64,000 nt of DNA from Eggerthellaceae bacterium. GTDB taxonomy: Bacteria; Actinomycetota; Coriobacteriia; Coriobacteriales; Eggerthellaceae. The position numbers and the translations under genes were made by a program. The stretch is from assembly GCA_910575165.1 (NCBI GenBank), contig CAJTDS010000002.1, positions 1 through 64,000 on the forward strand, read 5' to 3'. Each line of letters starts with the position of its first letter. The stretch's first letter is position 1. Shown one piece after another: positions 16,060 through 26,100 of this stretch. The notes beneath the pieces were generated by a model. It made no database searches, was not told where the DNA came from, and saw only the letters and a list, made by a program, of their open reading frames with translations.

Positions 16060-17395
16060 GCTGTGCCTGTGCAAGATTGCGCGCAACCCCTTGTTCTTCA
16101 TCGTCTACGTGGTGGGGCTCAGCTTCATGGGGCTAGCCATGGCGGCGGGCCTCACCTTGTCGCAGTCGATGGAGGATTTCGAACGGCAGTCGACCCAGTT
16201 CGCGGTGATCGACCGGGACGACAGCGAGCTGTCCCGAGGCGTGGTGGCGTATCTGGAAACCCAGGGCCTGCGACAGCCGGTGGAGGATTCGGGGACCGGG
16301 CTGCAAGATGCGGTGGCCAAGGGTGGTGTCGAGTACATCCTTATCATCCCGGAAGGCTATGGCCGGGCATTCGCCGAAGCGGTGGAAGCAGGGGTGGCGC
16401 CGGAGCCTTTGGAGTCGGTGTACAGCTTCGACGCGGCAACAGGAGTGCTTGTTGACCAGCGAGTTAATAACTACATAAATATTGTTTTCGACCTGGCGAC
16501 CGCGGAGAGCGCGGCAGGTTCGGCGGGGGAGGCCGAGGCGATTGGCAGTCATGCGGGCGCTGTTGCTGGCGGAGGCACTGCTGCCGGCTTGGATGTTGGT
16601 GAGAGTGCAGGCGAAAGCGAACGTTTGCGTGCGGGAGCGGATGATGCCAGCGTAGAAAGCGCGGGCTTGTGGGAGCTTCTGGCAAGTGAGGCTCTGGAGA
16701 TGGCGGACGCGAAGGTGCAGGCCAGCTACATGGATGCCGCTGCGCACAGCGACGGGGCGCAGTTTCTCTTCTACCTTGAGTGGAGCATGTACGGTCTGTT
16801 CGCTGGCGTGGTGGCGTCGGTGTGTGGTCTGAACGGCTCCCTTTCGCAAACCGACCTACGGCGCCGAAACGCCGTGGCGCCTCTTACTCAGACCTCCTAC
16901 AACGTGCAGGTGGCTCTGGCGTGCCTGGTCATAGGCCTGGTGGCGTGGGCGTGGGACTTCGGGGTGGGCTGTGTGGTCTTCCGCGAATCGGCGTCGGCCC
17001 TCTCTGCCCCTGCGCTTATAGGCCTAGCGAACGCGCTGTTCGCCTTCATGCTGCTGGCGCTTTCGGTCGGGTTTCTGCTTAGCAAGGTGCGCTGCGGCAT
17101 CGCTGCGGCCAATGCGGCGGGCAACATCGGCGGCCTGGTGCTGTCGTTCATGGGCGGCGTGTGGGTGCCCTTGTCGGTGATGAGCGCCGAGATGGTGGCC
17201 ATCGCCCACTTCCTGCCGGGCTACTGGTATACGGTTGCATGCGAGAAGGCGGCGACGATTCCGGCGGGGCTGTCTGCGCAGGAGCTGCTTGTCCAGCTGG
17301 GGCCGGTGGCCTGGAGCTTGGGCGTGCTGCTGTTGTTCGCGCTGGCGTTTTTCCTGGTTGCCCTTGTGGTGGGCAAGGCGAGGACCAGGGACTGA
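16046..17395 (+). CDS. ABC-2 type permease, second subunit
   Basis: A 449-residue paralogue of the preceding permease. An N-terminal span (residues about 15-38) leads to an outer domain carrying a Gly/Ala-rich stretch (about 155-205), then five to six membrane spans to the C-terminus. Its start overlaps the previous gene by 14 bp behind GAGGAGG, indicating translational coupling. The extracytoplasmic Gly/Ala-rich insert is probably disordered. The operon likely ends here, since a separate promoter lies before the LuxR gene. Confidence 0.88.
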   Translation: MQVFKLCLCKIARNPLFFIVYVVGLSFMGLAMAAGLTLSQSMEDFERQSTQFAVIDRDDSELSRGVVAYLETQGLRQPVEDSGTGLQDAVAKGGVEYILIIPEGYGRAFAEAVEAGVAPEPLESVYSFDAATGVLVDQRVNNYINIVFDLATAESAAGSAGEAEAIGSHAGAVAGGGTAAGLDVGESAGESERLRAGADDASVESAGLWELLASEALEMADAKVQASYMDAAAHSDGAQFLFYLEWSMYGLFAGVVASVCGLNGSLSQTDLRRRNAVAPLTQTSYNVQVALACLVIGLVAWAWDFGVGCVVFRESASALSAPALIGLANALFAFMLLALSVGFLLSKVRCGIAAANAAGNIGGLVLSFMGGVWVPLSVMSAEMVAIAHFLPGYWYTVACEKAATIPAGLSAQELLVQLGPVAWSLGVLLLFALAFFLVALVVGKARTRD

Positions 17396-17440
17396 GGCTG
17401 CAAGGCCGGCTTGCTTGGCGCTCGCAGGGTCGCTCTCGGG

Positions 17441-17446
17441 TATACT
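17441..17446 (+). promoter_or_regulatory. -10 box giving a probable leaderless transcript
   Basis: TATACT ends seven bases before the ATG at 17454, so transcription would start at or beside the start codon. No ribosome site is present. The -35 region is poor (TTGGCG at a 20-bp spacing). Confidence 0.45.
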
Positions 17447-17453
17447 GCACGGT

Positions 17454-18326
17454 ATGAACAGGGTGATAGACGGCATAGCGGCGTTGCTTGCGAGCGCGTT
17501 CCTTGCGTTGGGGAGCGCGGGCCAAGCGTACTCAGAGAAGCAGGACGCCCTGGCGCTGCTGGTGGCGGGGCTGCTGGTGGCCACGGTGCTGCTCTGCGCG
17601 GCGTTTCTTGCGAAAGGACCGCGTGCGGCAACGGCGATTGCGCTGCTGTCAGTTGCGCTTGCGGCATTTGCCCCCGGGTCGGCTTGCTTTCTTCCGGTGG
17701 CGGCATATCTGGGCATGATGCAGATGGTGTGGCCGGTGCGCGTGCTGTGGGTGCTGGCGTGGCTGTGGGTTGTTGCGCATGGGGCGCCGCCGCTGGTGGC
17801 CGCGGGGTCGCTGGCCTTCGGCGCGCTCGTTTCCGCCTTCGCCGTGCGCACGGTTCGCACTGAGGCGCTGCTGAGCGGCTTGCAGAGCGCTCGGGATGAC
17901 GTGAGCGAGCGGCTGCTCGAGCTGCGAGCCGAGCGGGCTGCGGCACCGGCTGGGGGAGGCGAGCTGCATGGCGGCGCGGACGGCCAGGGAGACGGTGGAG
18001 GCGCTGATGCCTCATCTGCCGGTCTGCGAGGTTTCGCTGCTGACGGTTGCGCCGGTCGCCTCGCAGGCGCTGTCTTCCGGCCAAGTGCCGCAGCCGCCTT
18101 TGATGCGCCGCAACTTGCGGATGAGCAGGTGTTTCGCCAGGGGATTTCCCGCCTGACCGAGCGGGAGCTCTCCATCGCCCGGCTGGTCGCCGAAGGGTGC
18201 ACGAACCGCCAGATCGCCGGGCGCCTGTTTCTTTCTGAAGGCACCGTGCGCAACCACGTAAGCAGCATCCTGCAGAAAACCTGCGCCGAGAACCGAACCC
18301 AGCTAGCGCTGCTGTTCCGCCCCTAG
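17454..18326 (+). CDS. Membrane LuxR-type regulator
   Basis: A 290-residue protein with four to five hydrophobic segments (about residues 5-130), a charged helix (about 145-165), a Gly/Ala-rich linker (about 165-225) and a C-terminal LuxR/GerE helix-turn-helix (LTERELSIARLVAEGCTNRQ; GTVRNHVSSILQK, about 230-285). The helix after the membrane part looks like the dimerisation region of a histidine kinase, but no HATPase domain or phospho-acceptor motif follows. It is therefore a one-component sensor-regulator. The start at ATG 17454 is chosen because coding upstream runs antisense-like through the permease gene and a -10 box sits just before it. The ABC exporter is a possible target. Confidence 0.8.
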   Translation: MNRVIDGIAALLASAFLALGSAGQAYSEKQDALALLVAGLLVATVLLCAAFLAKGPRAATAIALLSVALAAFAPGSACFLPVAAYLGMMQMVWPVRVLWVLAWLWVVAHGAPPLVAAGSLAFGALVSAFAVRTVRTEALLSGLQSARDDVSERLLELRAERAAAPAGGGELHGGADGQGDGGGADASSAGLRGFAADGCAGRLAGAVFRPSAAAAFDAPQLADEQVFRQGISRLTERELSIARLVAEGCTNRQIAGRLFLSEGTVRNHVSSILQKTCAENRTQLALLFRP

Positions 18327-18361
18327 GAGCGATTGTTTCGCCGTGGGCTGCAGCTGGGAGT

Positions 18362-19027
18362 CTAGGCGGGCGAGAAGCTGGGGCACAGGCCCTTCTGGCC
18401 TACGGGGCATTCGGCGCATTTCGGGTTTCTTGCCTGGCAGTACTCGCGTCCGAAATGCACCCATTGGTGGTTGATGAACAGCCATTGGTCCCGAGGGTAC
18501 ACGGCCAGTAGCGCTGCTTCGGTCTTCGCAGGGGTGTCGGCCGAGGGGCCGGCCAACTTCAGCCGATGGGCGATGCGGTACACGTGGGTGTCCACGGCGA
18601 TGCCCTGGGGGTCGCGGAAGGCCTCGCACATCACGCAGTTCGCCGTCTTGCGGCCCACCCCCGGCAGCGTCTGCAGCGCATCCACGTCCTGCGGCACCAC
18701 GCCGCCGAAGTCCAGGCAGAGCTTCTGGGCCAGCGCGATCAGGTTCTTCGCCTTCGCGCGGAAGAAGCCGAGCGTGCGGATGACGGCCTCCACGTCCTCC
18801 AGCTTGGCGCCGGCTAAGGCCTGCGGGGTGGGGTAGGCGTCGAAGAGCGTGGGGGTGACCTTGTTCACGGCCGCGTCGGTGCACTGAGCCGAAAGGACCA
18901 CGGCGCAGGTGAGCGTGAAGGGGTCGCGGTAGTCCAGCGAGCAGGCGCCCTCGCCGTACAGCTGATACATCACCTGCTCGATCTCGGCGGCGCGCTGGAT
19001 TTTGGCGGCTTTGCTCTCCCTGGGCAT
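18362..19027 (-). CDS. nth: Endonuclease III (DNA glycosylase/AP lyase)
   Basis: A 221-residue base-excision repair enzyme that removes oxidised pyrimidines. It has the HhH motif LPGVGRKTANCVM (about residues 115-127) with the catalytic Lys, the catalytic Asp in VDTHVYRI (about 140), and a C-terminal [4Fe-4S] pattern C-x6-C-x2-C-x5-C (CQARNPKCAECPVGQKGLC). The ATG at 19027 has AAGGAG at good spacing; an upstream in-frame ATG would add 16 residues without a ribosome site. It converges with the LuxR gene, 35 bp apart. Confidence 0.95.
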   Translation of the reverse strand: MPRESKAAKIQRAAEIEQVMYQLYGEGACSLDYRDPFTLTCAVVLSAQCTDAAVNKVTPTLFDAYPTPQALAGAKLEDVEAVIRTLGFFRAKAKNLIALAQKLCLDFGGVVPQDVDALQTLPGVGRKTANCVMCEAFRDPQGIAVDTHVYRIAHRLKLAGPSADTPAKTEAALLAVYPRDQWLFINHQWVHFGREYCQARNPKCAECPVGQKGLCPSFSPA

Positions 19028-19088
19028 GATGCTCCTTTGCTGGTGGTGCTTGGTCGGCATGGCGGCTGACGGCATGAGGTTCTGCTAG

Positions 19089-19206
19089 GCCGCCGCCGCG
19101 GCAGCGGGCGGGGGCTTCGCTTGTCCTCGCTCGCCTGTTTCTGGCGGCTTGCAGCTTTTCGCCGCTGCGGAATCGCTCAGCCCCCGTCCGCTGCCGCGAC
19201 GGCGGC
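19089..19206. repeat. 28-bp near-perfect inverted repeat at the island border
   Basis: Positions 19089-19116 and 19179-19206 are inverted copies matching at 26 of 28 bases, separated by 62 bp that hold a smaller hairpin (gcggcttgcagc...gccgc). It lies just before the restriction-modification island. Between 19207 and 19358 only the hsdM promoter region (TATATT near 19301) is seen. Confidence 0.8.
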
Positions 19207-19358
19207 GTGCGGCTAGCTTGCGGTCGCTGGTCGGTTCCCGTAAACCATGAGCGTAAGGTATTGTAGCGATATGGCAGCGCGTTTTCGACGTGTTATACAG
19301 TATATTGCTTACGAGAGGTGTGATGTGAGGCTTGTGAACCGAACGGGGAAGAGGAAGC

Positions 19359-20888
19359 ATGATAACAGGTGCAACCAAGGGCAAGGTTGATGCGATTTGG
19401 CAGAAGATGTGGGAGGGTGGCATCACAAACCCCATCGAGGTCATAAGCCAGCTCACCTATCTTATGTTCATCCGTTCTCTTGACGAGAAGCAGCTTGAAG
19501 CCGAGCAGATGGAACAGATGCTCGGGGTTCCGCAGAAGCGCATTTTCCCTGAGGGCGTATACCGAAATGCCTATGGGGCGGAAATGCCTTATGATGCGTT
19601 GCGATGGAGTCGTTTCAAGGACAAGCCGTCCGAGGAGATGTATCGAATCGTTGATCAATTCGTGTTCCCCTTTATCAGGGAAATGGGAGGCGATTCTGCG
19701 TTCTCGAAGGCGATGGAGGGGGCGACGTTCGGTTTCCCGGCGGGGAAGACATCCCTGCTGGAGAAAGCGGTTGACGGCATAGAGGAGCTTCTCTCGGGCT
19801 TCGACGATAACATCGGCGACCTGGGAGACTTGTACGAATATATGCTTTCGAAGCTGAGCACTGCTGGCACGAACGGTCAGTTCCGAACGCCAAAGCATAT
19901 CCGCGACATGATGGTGGCCATGGTAGCTCCCAAGCCCGGCGAGCTTATCTGCGATCCGGCATGCGGCACGGCGGGCTTTCTCATATCGTCGGCTGAGTTC
20001 ATCCGCAACAATCACGAGTCAGGCATGAGTGCAGCGGATTGGGATGCCTTCGCGGGCACCAATGGCGCAGAACCCCAATTTTCCGGGTTCGAAATGGATC
20101 AGACCATGCTGCGTATCAGTGCCATGAACCTTATGCTGCACGGTGCCGAGGCGCCCGACGTTCGCTATCTGGATAGCATTTCGAAGAACAACACGGTATG
20201 CGGAAAATACGACGTCATTCTGGCGAACCCCCCGTTCACAGGGTCTGTCGACGTCGAGGATATCGACAAGAGCCTGCGCGCCATCGTCGACTCTAAGTCG
20301 ACGGAGCTCCTGTTTGTTGCGCTGTTCCTGCGTATGTTGAAGCTGGGCGGTCGCTGCGCATGTATCGTTCCCAACGGCGTGCTGTTCCGCAGCAACTCGA
20401 AAGCCTATGGGCAGCTGCGGCGCGAGCTCGTGGAGAATCAAAAGCTTGAAGCGATTATCTACATGCCCAGCGGGGTGTTCAAGCCCTACTCTGGGGTGAG
20501 TACGGCCGTTCTCATTTTTACGAAGACGAATGCTGGCGGCACGGATGATGTGTGGTTCTACAACATGGAAGGGGACGGCTACACCCTTGACGATAAGCGC
20601 GATCCCGACGATAAGCACGACGATATCCCCGACATTCTGAAGCGTTGGACGAATCTGGAGGGCGAGAAGTCTCGTGCGCGGAACGAGAAGAGCTTCCTGG
20701 TGCCCAAGCAAGAAATCGTCGACAATGACTACGATTTCAGCTTTAACAAGTACACCGAAATGGAATACAAACGCATTGAGTATCCCCCAACCGAAGAGAT
20801 ACTCAAAGAGCTTGATGAGCTGAACGTCCAAATGGCAGAGGGACTTGCTGAAATTAGGCGCCTTTTGGCAGGTGATTTTGATGCCTGA
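19359..20888 (+). CDS. hsdM: Type I restriction-modification methyltransferase subunit HsdM
   Basis: A 509-residue N6-adenine methyltransferase that forms M2S1 with HsdS. It has an N-terminal helical HsdM_N domain (1-140) and a methyltransferase domain with the SAM-binding motif CDPACGTAGF (about residue 197) and catalytic NPPF (about 290). The C-terminus is a helical tail that contacts HsdS. It starts at ATG 19359 after GGGGAAGAGGAAG. Its stop overlaps the hsdS start by eight bases. Base composition is visibly less GC-rich than the flanking genes, consistent with acquisition by transfer. Confidence 0.96.
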   Translation: MITGATKGKVDAIWQKMWEGGITNPIEVISQLTYLMFIRSLDEKQLEAEQMEQMLGVPQKRIFPEGVYRNAYGAEMPYDALRWSRFKDKPSEEMYRIVDQFVFPFIREMGGDSAFSKAMEGATFGFPAGKTSLLEKAVDGIEELLSGFDDNIGDLGDLYEYMLSKLSTAGTNGQFRTPKHIRDMMVAMVAPKPGELICDPACGTAGFLISSAEFIRNNHESGMSAADWDAFAGTNGAEPQFSGFEMDQTMLRISAMNLMLHGAEAPDVRYLDSISKNNTVCGKYDVILANPPFTGSVDVEDIDKSLRAIVDSKSTELLFVALFLRMLKLGGRCACIVPNGVLFRSNSKAYGQLRRELVENQKLEAIIYMPSGVFKPYSGVSTAVLIFTKTNAGGTDDVWFYNMEGDGYTLDDKRDPDDKHDDIPDILKRWTNLEGEKSRARNEKSFLVPKQEIVDNDYDFSFNKYTEMEYKRIEYPPTEEILKELDELNVQMAEGLAEIRRLLAGDFDA

Positions 20889-21987
20889 CAACAAATGCCG
20901 ATTTGTCGGGGAGCGAGTTTCGTTCTCCGACGTACTGAGGGACGCGTCAAGAGGAATAGCGAAGATCAAGCAAAACGAATATCGAGATTCTGGTTCATGC
21001 CGGGTGGTGGACCAGGGAAACGATAGCCAGGCGTTGTATTGCGATGTGAAAAAAGGCATCTGCACCGACGTTCCGTGCCTGGTGTTTGGTGACCATACCC
21101 GTTGCGTGAAGTATATTGACGAGCCTTTCGTCAGGGGGGCGGACGGCGTCAAAGTTCTAACAACGTTGAGGGCGGATGACAATGTCAGGTACTGGTATCA
21201 TGCGCTACGTTCAGCGCGCGTTCCTAATCTCGGATACAGTCGTCATTTCAAGCTTATCAAGGAGCTCTGCTTTGCCGACCATGCTCCCGACGATCAGTGC
21301 AGGATTGCGTCGTTGCTCGACGCCATTTTGCGTCAAGTCGAGATTTGTGAGCGCAAACTTTCCCTCCTCGACCAGCTGGTCAAATCCCGGTTTGTAGAGA
21401 TGTTCGGGATGCTTCAAGACAATCCAAACAACTGGCCAATCCGCGATTTCGGAGAGTTTGCAGTCATCGACACGCGAATGACAAGAGATTTTGGACGGTA
21501 CGCCAACGTTCCTCACGTTGGCATCGACAGCATCGAAAGTGGCACCGGAGTATTGTCAGGTTATCGCACCGTTGCGGAGGACGGCGTGAAAAGCGGAAAG
21601 TATCCTTTTGGGCCACAGCACATCATTTACAGCAAGATCCGTCCAGCTTTAAACAAGGTGGCACTCCCTGATTTTGAAGGAGTGTGCTCGGCTGACGCAT
21701 ACCCGATACTCCCAAACCGCAAGAACTGCAACAGGGTATTTCTCGCCCATGTACTGCGCTCGGAATATTTCCTCGATTACATCCTGCCATTGTCGGGGCG
21801 CGCCCAGATGCCCAAGGTAAACAAAGAGGCACTTAAGGGATTTTCCATACCCCTCCCACCGCTCGCCCTCCAGCAGGAATTTGCGTCCTTCGTCTCCCAG
21901 GTCGATAAATCGCAATTTGTCGTTCGACAGCAGATTGAGAAGCTTCAGACGCTGTACGATAGTCTTGCGCAAGAGTATTTCGCTTAA
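20881..21987 (+). CDS. hsdS: Type I specificity subunit HsdS, active copy
   Basis: A 368-residue DNA-recognition subunit. TRD1 (about residues 14-140), a central conserved helix region (LSLLDQLVKSRFVEMFG, about 155-175), TRD2 (about 178-325) and a C-terminal conserved helix (LALQQEFASFVSQVDKSQFV, about 326-350) are all present. ATG 20881 overlaps the hsdM stop, so translation is coupled. The three conserved blocks are repeated, inverted, in the silent copy at 27650-28741: 27, 38 and 55 bp. Recombination between them would exchange TRD1, TRD2 or both. The C-terminal end after the third repeat (RQQIEKLQTLYDSLAQEYFA) is unique to this copy. Confidence 0.94.
   Translation: MPDNKCRFVGERVSFSDVLRDASRGIAKIKQNEYRDSGSCRVVDQGNDSQALYCDVKKGICTDVPCLVFGDHTRCVKYIDEPFVRGADGVKVLTTLRADDNVRYWYHALRSARVPNLGYSRHFKLIKELCFADHAPDDQCRIASLLDAILRQVEICERKLSLLDQLVKSRFVEMFGMLQDNPNNWPIRDFGEFAVIDTRMTRDFGRYANVPHVGIDSIESGTGVLSGYRTVAEDGVKSGKYPFGPQHIIYSKIRPALNKVALPDFEGVCSADAYPILPNRKNCNRVFLAHVLRSEYFLDYILPLSGRAQMPKVNKEALKGFSIPLPPLALQQEFASFVSQVDKSQFVVRQQIEKLQTLYDSLAQEYFA
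20892..20918 (+). repeat. Inverted repeat IR1, active side
   Basis: 27 bp starting caaatgccgatttgtcggg, codons 4-13 of hsdS. It matches 28715-28741 on the opposite strand with one mismatch. Confidence 0.9.
21362..21399 (+). repeat. Inverted repeat IR2, active side
   Basis: 38 bp identical to 28186-28223 in inverse orientation, encoding the central conserved helix of HsdS (LLDQLVKSRFVE). Confidence 0.93.
21866..21920 (+). repeat. Inverted repeat IR3, active side
   Basis: 55 bp identical to 27650-27704 in inverse orientation; with three mismatches the match extends back to 21848. It encodes the C-terminal conserved helix of HsdS. Confidence 0.93.
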
Positions 21988-21999
21988 GGAGACGCTGCA

Positions 22000-23100
22000 A
22001 TGGGTAAGAAGAAGGCCGAGCCGGGCGAAATTGTGGGGATCGACGTGCGCAGCAGCGCCGGTGAGTTTCTGTCTTTTACGGCGGCTTCGGGCGGTGACGG
22101 CATAGACGGTTTCTTTAAAGACGAGATGATTTGGGCTACTCAACGAACGATGGCCGAGCTTTTCGACACCACCTCCCAGAACATCACCGCGCATCTACGG
22201 CAGCTCTATTCCGACGGCGAGCTGCGGGAAGAGGCAACTTGTAAGGAATTCTTACAAGTTCAAACCGAGGGCGGCCGCGAAGTAAAGCGGAATCGGAAGT
22301 TCTACCGTTTGGATGCGGTCATTGCTGTCGGTTATAGGGTGAATTCCTCTCGTGCGGCGCAGTTTCGGCAGTGGGCGACAACCGTGCTTGCGGAGTACAC
22401 CATCAAAGGCTATGTAATCGATTCGGACCGCATGAAGGAGGGGGCGTTTCTCGGGGAGGATTACTACGAGCACCTTCTTGAGGAGATTCGCGAGATCAGG
22501 GCCAGCGAACGGAGGCTCTACCAGAAGATTACAGACCTGTATTCTACTGCGGTTGACTACAACGTTGATGCGCCCACGACGAGGGATTTTTTTGCCACGG
22601 TACAGAACAAGCTCCATTATGCGGTCCATGGAAGCACCGCTGCTGAGGTGATTGTCGAGCGTGCGAGCGCCGAGTTTCCGAATATGGGATTGCGCACTTG
22701 GCAGAATGCGCCTTCGGGAAAAATCGTTCGGAGCGACGTGGTGATTGCGAAGAACTACCTTGACAAAGACGAGATGCGAGAGCTAGAGCTTATCGTGAGC
22801 ATGTATTTGGATTATGCTGAACGGCAAGCCCGAAGGCACATTCCCATGACCATGCAGGATTGGTCAGAGCGGTTGAATGCGTTCCTCCGGTTTAACGAGG
22901 AAGAGGTGCTTGATAGTCCCGGGAAAGTTGCGGCCGAAGTGGCGAAGTCTTTCGCTTTGAGCGAGTTCGAGAAATACCGCATCAAGCAAGATGCACTGTT
23001 TCAAAGCGACTTTGACCGCTTTTTGCAGGCTGCGGAGGGGGACCAGCAAAGACTGCCTTTTTTCGAGGAGAAAGACGGGGAGGGGGAAGCTGAGCAATGA
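22000..23100 (+). CDS. RhuM-family protein
   Basis: A 366-residue protein of the 'virulence RhuM' family, often found inside type I restriction operons and in islands. Its N-terminal half holds a winged-helix-like segment (TQRTMAELFDTTSQNITAHL, about residues 47-66) and the family motifs FYRLDAVIAVGYRVNS (about 103) and FRQWATTVL (about 124). The C-terminal half is helical. It lacks catalytic motifs that I can recognise; the biochemical role is unknown. It follows hsdS by 12 bp and overlaps hsdR by four bases (ATGA), so the four genes form one operon. Confidence 0.85.
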   Translation: MGKKKAEPGEIVGIDVRSSAGEFLSFTAASGGDGIDGFFKDEMIWATQRTMAELFDTTSQNITAHLRQLYSDGELREEATCKEFLQVQTEGGREVKRNRKFYRLDAVIAVGYRVNSSRAAQFRQWATTVLAEYTIKGYVIDSDRMKEGAFLGEDYYEHLLEEIREIRASERRLYQKITDLYSTAVDYNVDAPTTRDFFATVQNKLHYAVHGSTAAEVIVERASAEFPNMGLRTWQNAPSGKIVRSDVVIAKNYLDKDEMRELELIVSMYLDYAERQARRHIPMTMQDWSERLNAFLRFNEEEVLDSPGKVAAEVAKSFALSEFEKYRIKQDALFQSDFDRFLQAAEGDQQRLPFFEEKDGEGEAEQ

Positions 23101-26100
23101 CAAATTTTAGCTTCCTGAAAGAGCAAGACGGTTACTACGATTTGTTTGCGGACGCTTGCGTCGATGCGGAACGAATCTATGCGACGTCTCCCGCCTTGTG
23201 TGCGGTTGGTTGTCGGAAAGCGCTTGAGCTGGCGGTGAAATGGGTTTATGCCGCAGACGACTCCATCAGCATGCCCTATCGCGATAATCTGTCGTCGCTT
23301 CTGCACGAGCAGTCCTTTAAGGTGTGCGTTGACGAGCGTGTGTGGCGGCAGCTACTCAGCCTCAATAAGCTGGGGAACCGTTCCGTGCACACCGAAGAGC
23401 GGATCACCTCGGTGGACGCGCTTATTGCGTTGCGAATTCTTTTCAACTTCGTGGACTGGATTGATTACTGCTACGGCCCCGCCTATGAGGACCGCGCCTT
23501 CGACGAAGGAAAGATTCCACCCCAGGGCATCCCTCTGACGAAGGACCAGATTGGCGCCATTAAGGCCACTGGAGAATTGGTAGCCAGGAAGGACGAGGTT
23601 ATTCGTGCCCTGGAGGCCGAGGTTCAGGCGATGCGTGAGCAGCTGGCCGCCAGTCGGCAGGAGAACGAGAAGACCCGGTCGTTCAACCCCGACGAGCTGT
23701 CGGAGTACGAGACCCGTAAGCGGTATATCGATTGGGATTTGGAGCTAGCCGGATGGGCTGTCGGTGATACAGTCATCGGGGAGCGCGAGGTTCACGGCAT
23801 GCCTGGTGATGCTGGTGATCTGACGGGAACCGGTTTCGTCGACTATCTGTTCCTGGGCAAGGATGGTAAGCCTCTGGCTGTCTTGGAGGCGAAGAAGACG
23901 AGCTATGCTGCCGAGAAGGGGCTTGAGCAGGCACGCCGCTACGTTGATTGCTTGCAGCGGGAATTCGGATATCGACCCCTGGCGTTTCTCTCCAACGGCT
24001 TTGAGACCTTCCTGGTCAACGATGAGGAGGGCGCTTATCGCCAGGTAAGCTCTGTGTTTTCGCGCGACGACATGCAGAGGATTCTCAATCGGCGCAATAG
24101 CATGTTGCGGCCGTCGGCGATTCCGGTGAACGAGCAGATTGCTGGCGGTGGAACGAATCGATACTACCAGATAGAGGCCATCAAACGCGTTTGCGCCAAT
24201 ATCGAGCAAGGGCATCGCAGGAGTCTGCTGGTTATGGCGACGGGCACGGGCAAGACGCGAGTGGCTGCGGGGTTGACCGACGTCCTCATGCGGGCGGGGA
24301 TGGTGAAAAACGTTCTGTTCCTGGCGGATCGCGTGGCGTTGGTGTCTCAGGCGACCCGCGCGTTCCAGAAGTACTTGCCGGAGACCTCCCGCTGTAACCT
24401 GTGTAAGAACAAGGACGAGCGGGATGCTCGCATCGTCTTCTCGACGTATCCGACTATTCTGAACGCAATCGACACCGTGCGTAACGAAGATGGTGTGCGG
24501 CTTTACGGGCCGGCGCACTTCGACCTCGTCGTCGTGGATGAAGCCCATCGGTCCATCTTCAAGAAGTACAAGGCAATATTTGACTACTTTGATGCGCAGA
24601 TCGTAGGTCTCACGGCCACTCCTGCAAATGAAGTGGACCGTAACACCTACGACTTCTTCGAGGTGGAGCGCGGCGTACCTACCTATGTGTACGACTACGA
24701 TACGGCCACCAAAGAGGACCATGTGCTCGTACCGTATTTGGGCATCGAAACCCATACGAGCTTTTTGGACGAGGGTATAACATACGACGATCTTTCCGAT
24801 GACCAAAAGGAAATTCTAGAGGAAGATTTTGAGGCGGTAGGTGAGGAAACTCCCGATTACATTGCGGAAACCCAGATTAATAGCTGGGTATTCAATGAGC
24901 AGACGGTGGACGTGGTACTCGAGACGCTTATGGAGAAAGGCATTCGCGTCAACGGTGGTCAAGACCTGGGCAAGACAGTGATATTCGCGCAGAACCAACG
25001 GCATGCGCGCTACATCGTCGAACGTTTCGGGAAGCTGTATCCGGGCTATCGGGGTGACTACATTAAGACGATTCTTCATTCGGACGACTATTCCCATACC
25101 ATTATCGACGATTTCGAGCTCAAGCCGCATCCGGTCATCACGGTGTCGGTGGACATGATGGACACTGGTATCGACGTGCCCGAAATCGTGAACCTGGTGT
25201 TCTTCAAGAAGGTGCGCTCGAAGATAAAATTCTGGCAGATGATAGGCCGGGGCACCCGGCTATGCGAAGGGCTTGAGGTGCTCGACCCTCTGCCCCCGGA
25301 GAGTGGTGGCGGCTTCCACGAGGACAAGAAGCGGTTCTTTATCTTCGATTGGTGTCGTAATTTCGAGTTCTTCCGTGAGAACGGCAACGTTGTGGAGGGA
25401 AAGCTGGGTTCCTCGCTATCGGAAACGGTATTCACCAGGCAGGCCCATCTTGCCAGGACGTTCCAGGGGAGCGCCTTTGCGGGAGATGAATACCAGCAAT
25501 GGCGTGAGCAGATGGTCTCTACTATTCATTGTCAGGTGACGGGCCTGAACGACGAGCTTGTGGTCGTGCGGCTTCGCCGGCATGCTGTGGAGAAGTTCAA
25601 GCAGAAGGAAGCGTACCAATTCCTGAGCGGCCAGGATGAGGGTCAGCTTAAGACTGAGCTGGCGCCGCTCGTGCACAACGACGAGGATGACGTGGACGCC
25701 CTCAGATTCGATGCGCTTATGTATGGATTCATGTGCTCGTTGTGCGATGGATATCGGATTTCCTCCTACGTGGGCCGTTTGAACGCCATCGTTGCAGGTC
25801 TGCAGCAGATGGTGACCATTCCCCAGGTAAAGGAGAAGCTGCCCTTCATTCAGCGGATTGCCGACGAGCGTTTTTTCGACGAAATCTCGGCCTTGGCCCT
25901 GGAGGAGATTCGCCAGGAGCTTCGTGGTCTGATCAAGTTCCTTGTTGGTGGCCGTCGGCGGAAGGAGGTCCTTACGCACCTGAATGATCCGGTCGTGTTG
26001 GTCCAGTACGGGGTTGATGCCGGAGTATCAGAGGATTTCACCGACTACAAGCTGAAAGTCGAACGGTACTTCAAGGACTACGGCAACTCAACCGTCGTGC

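Noticed and set aside
17235-17453. A longer N-terminus for the LuxR regulator
   Set aside because: The upstream codons lie within the permease gene in another frame and give an Arg/Trp/Cys-rich sequence; the -10 box places the start at 17454.
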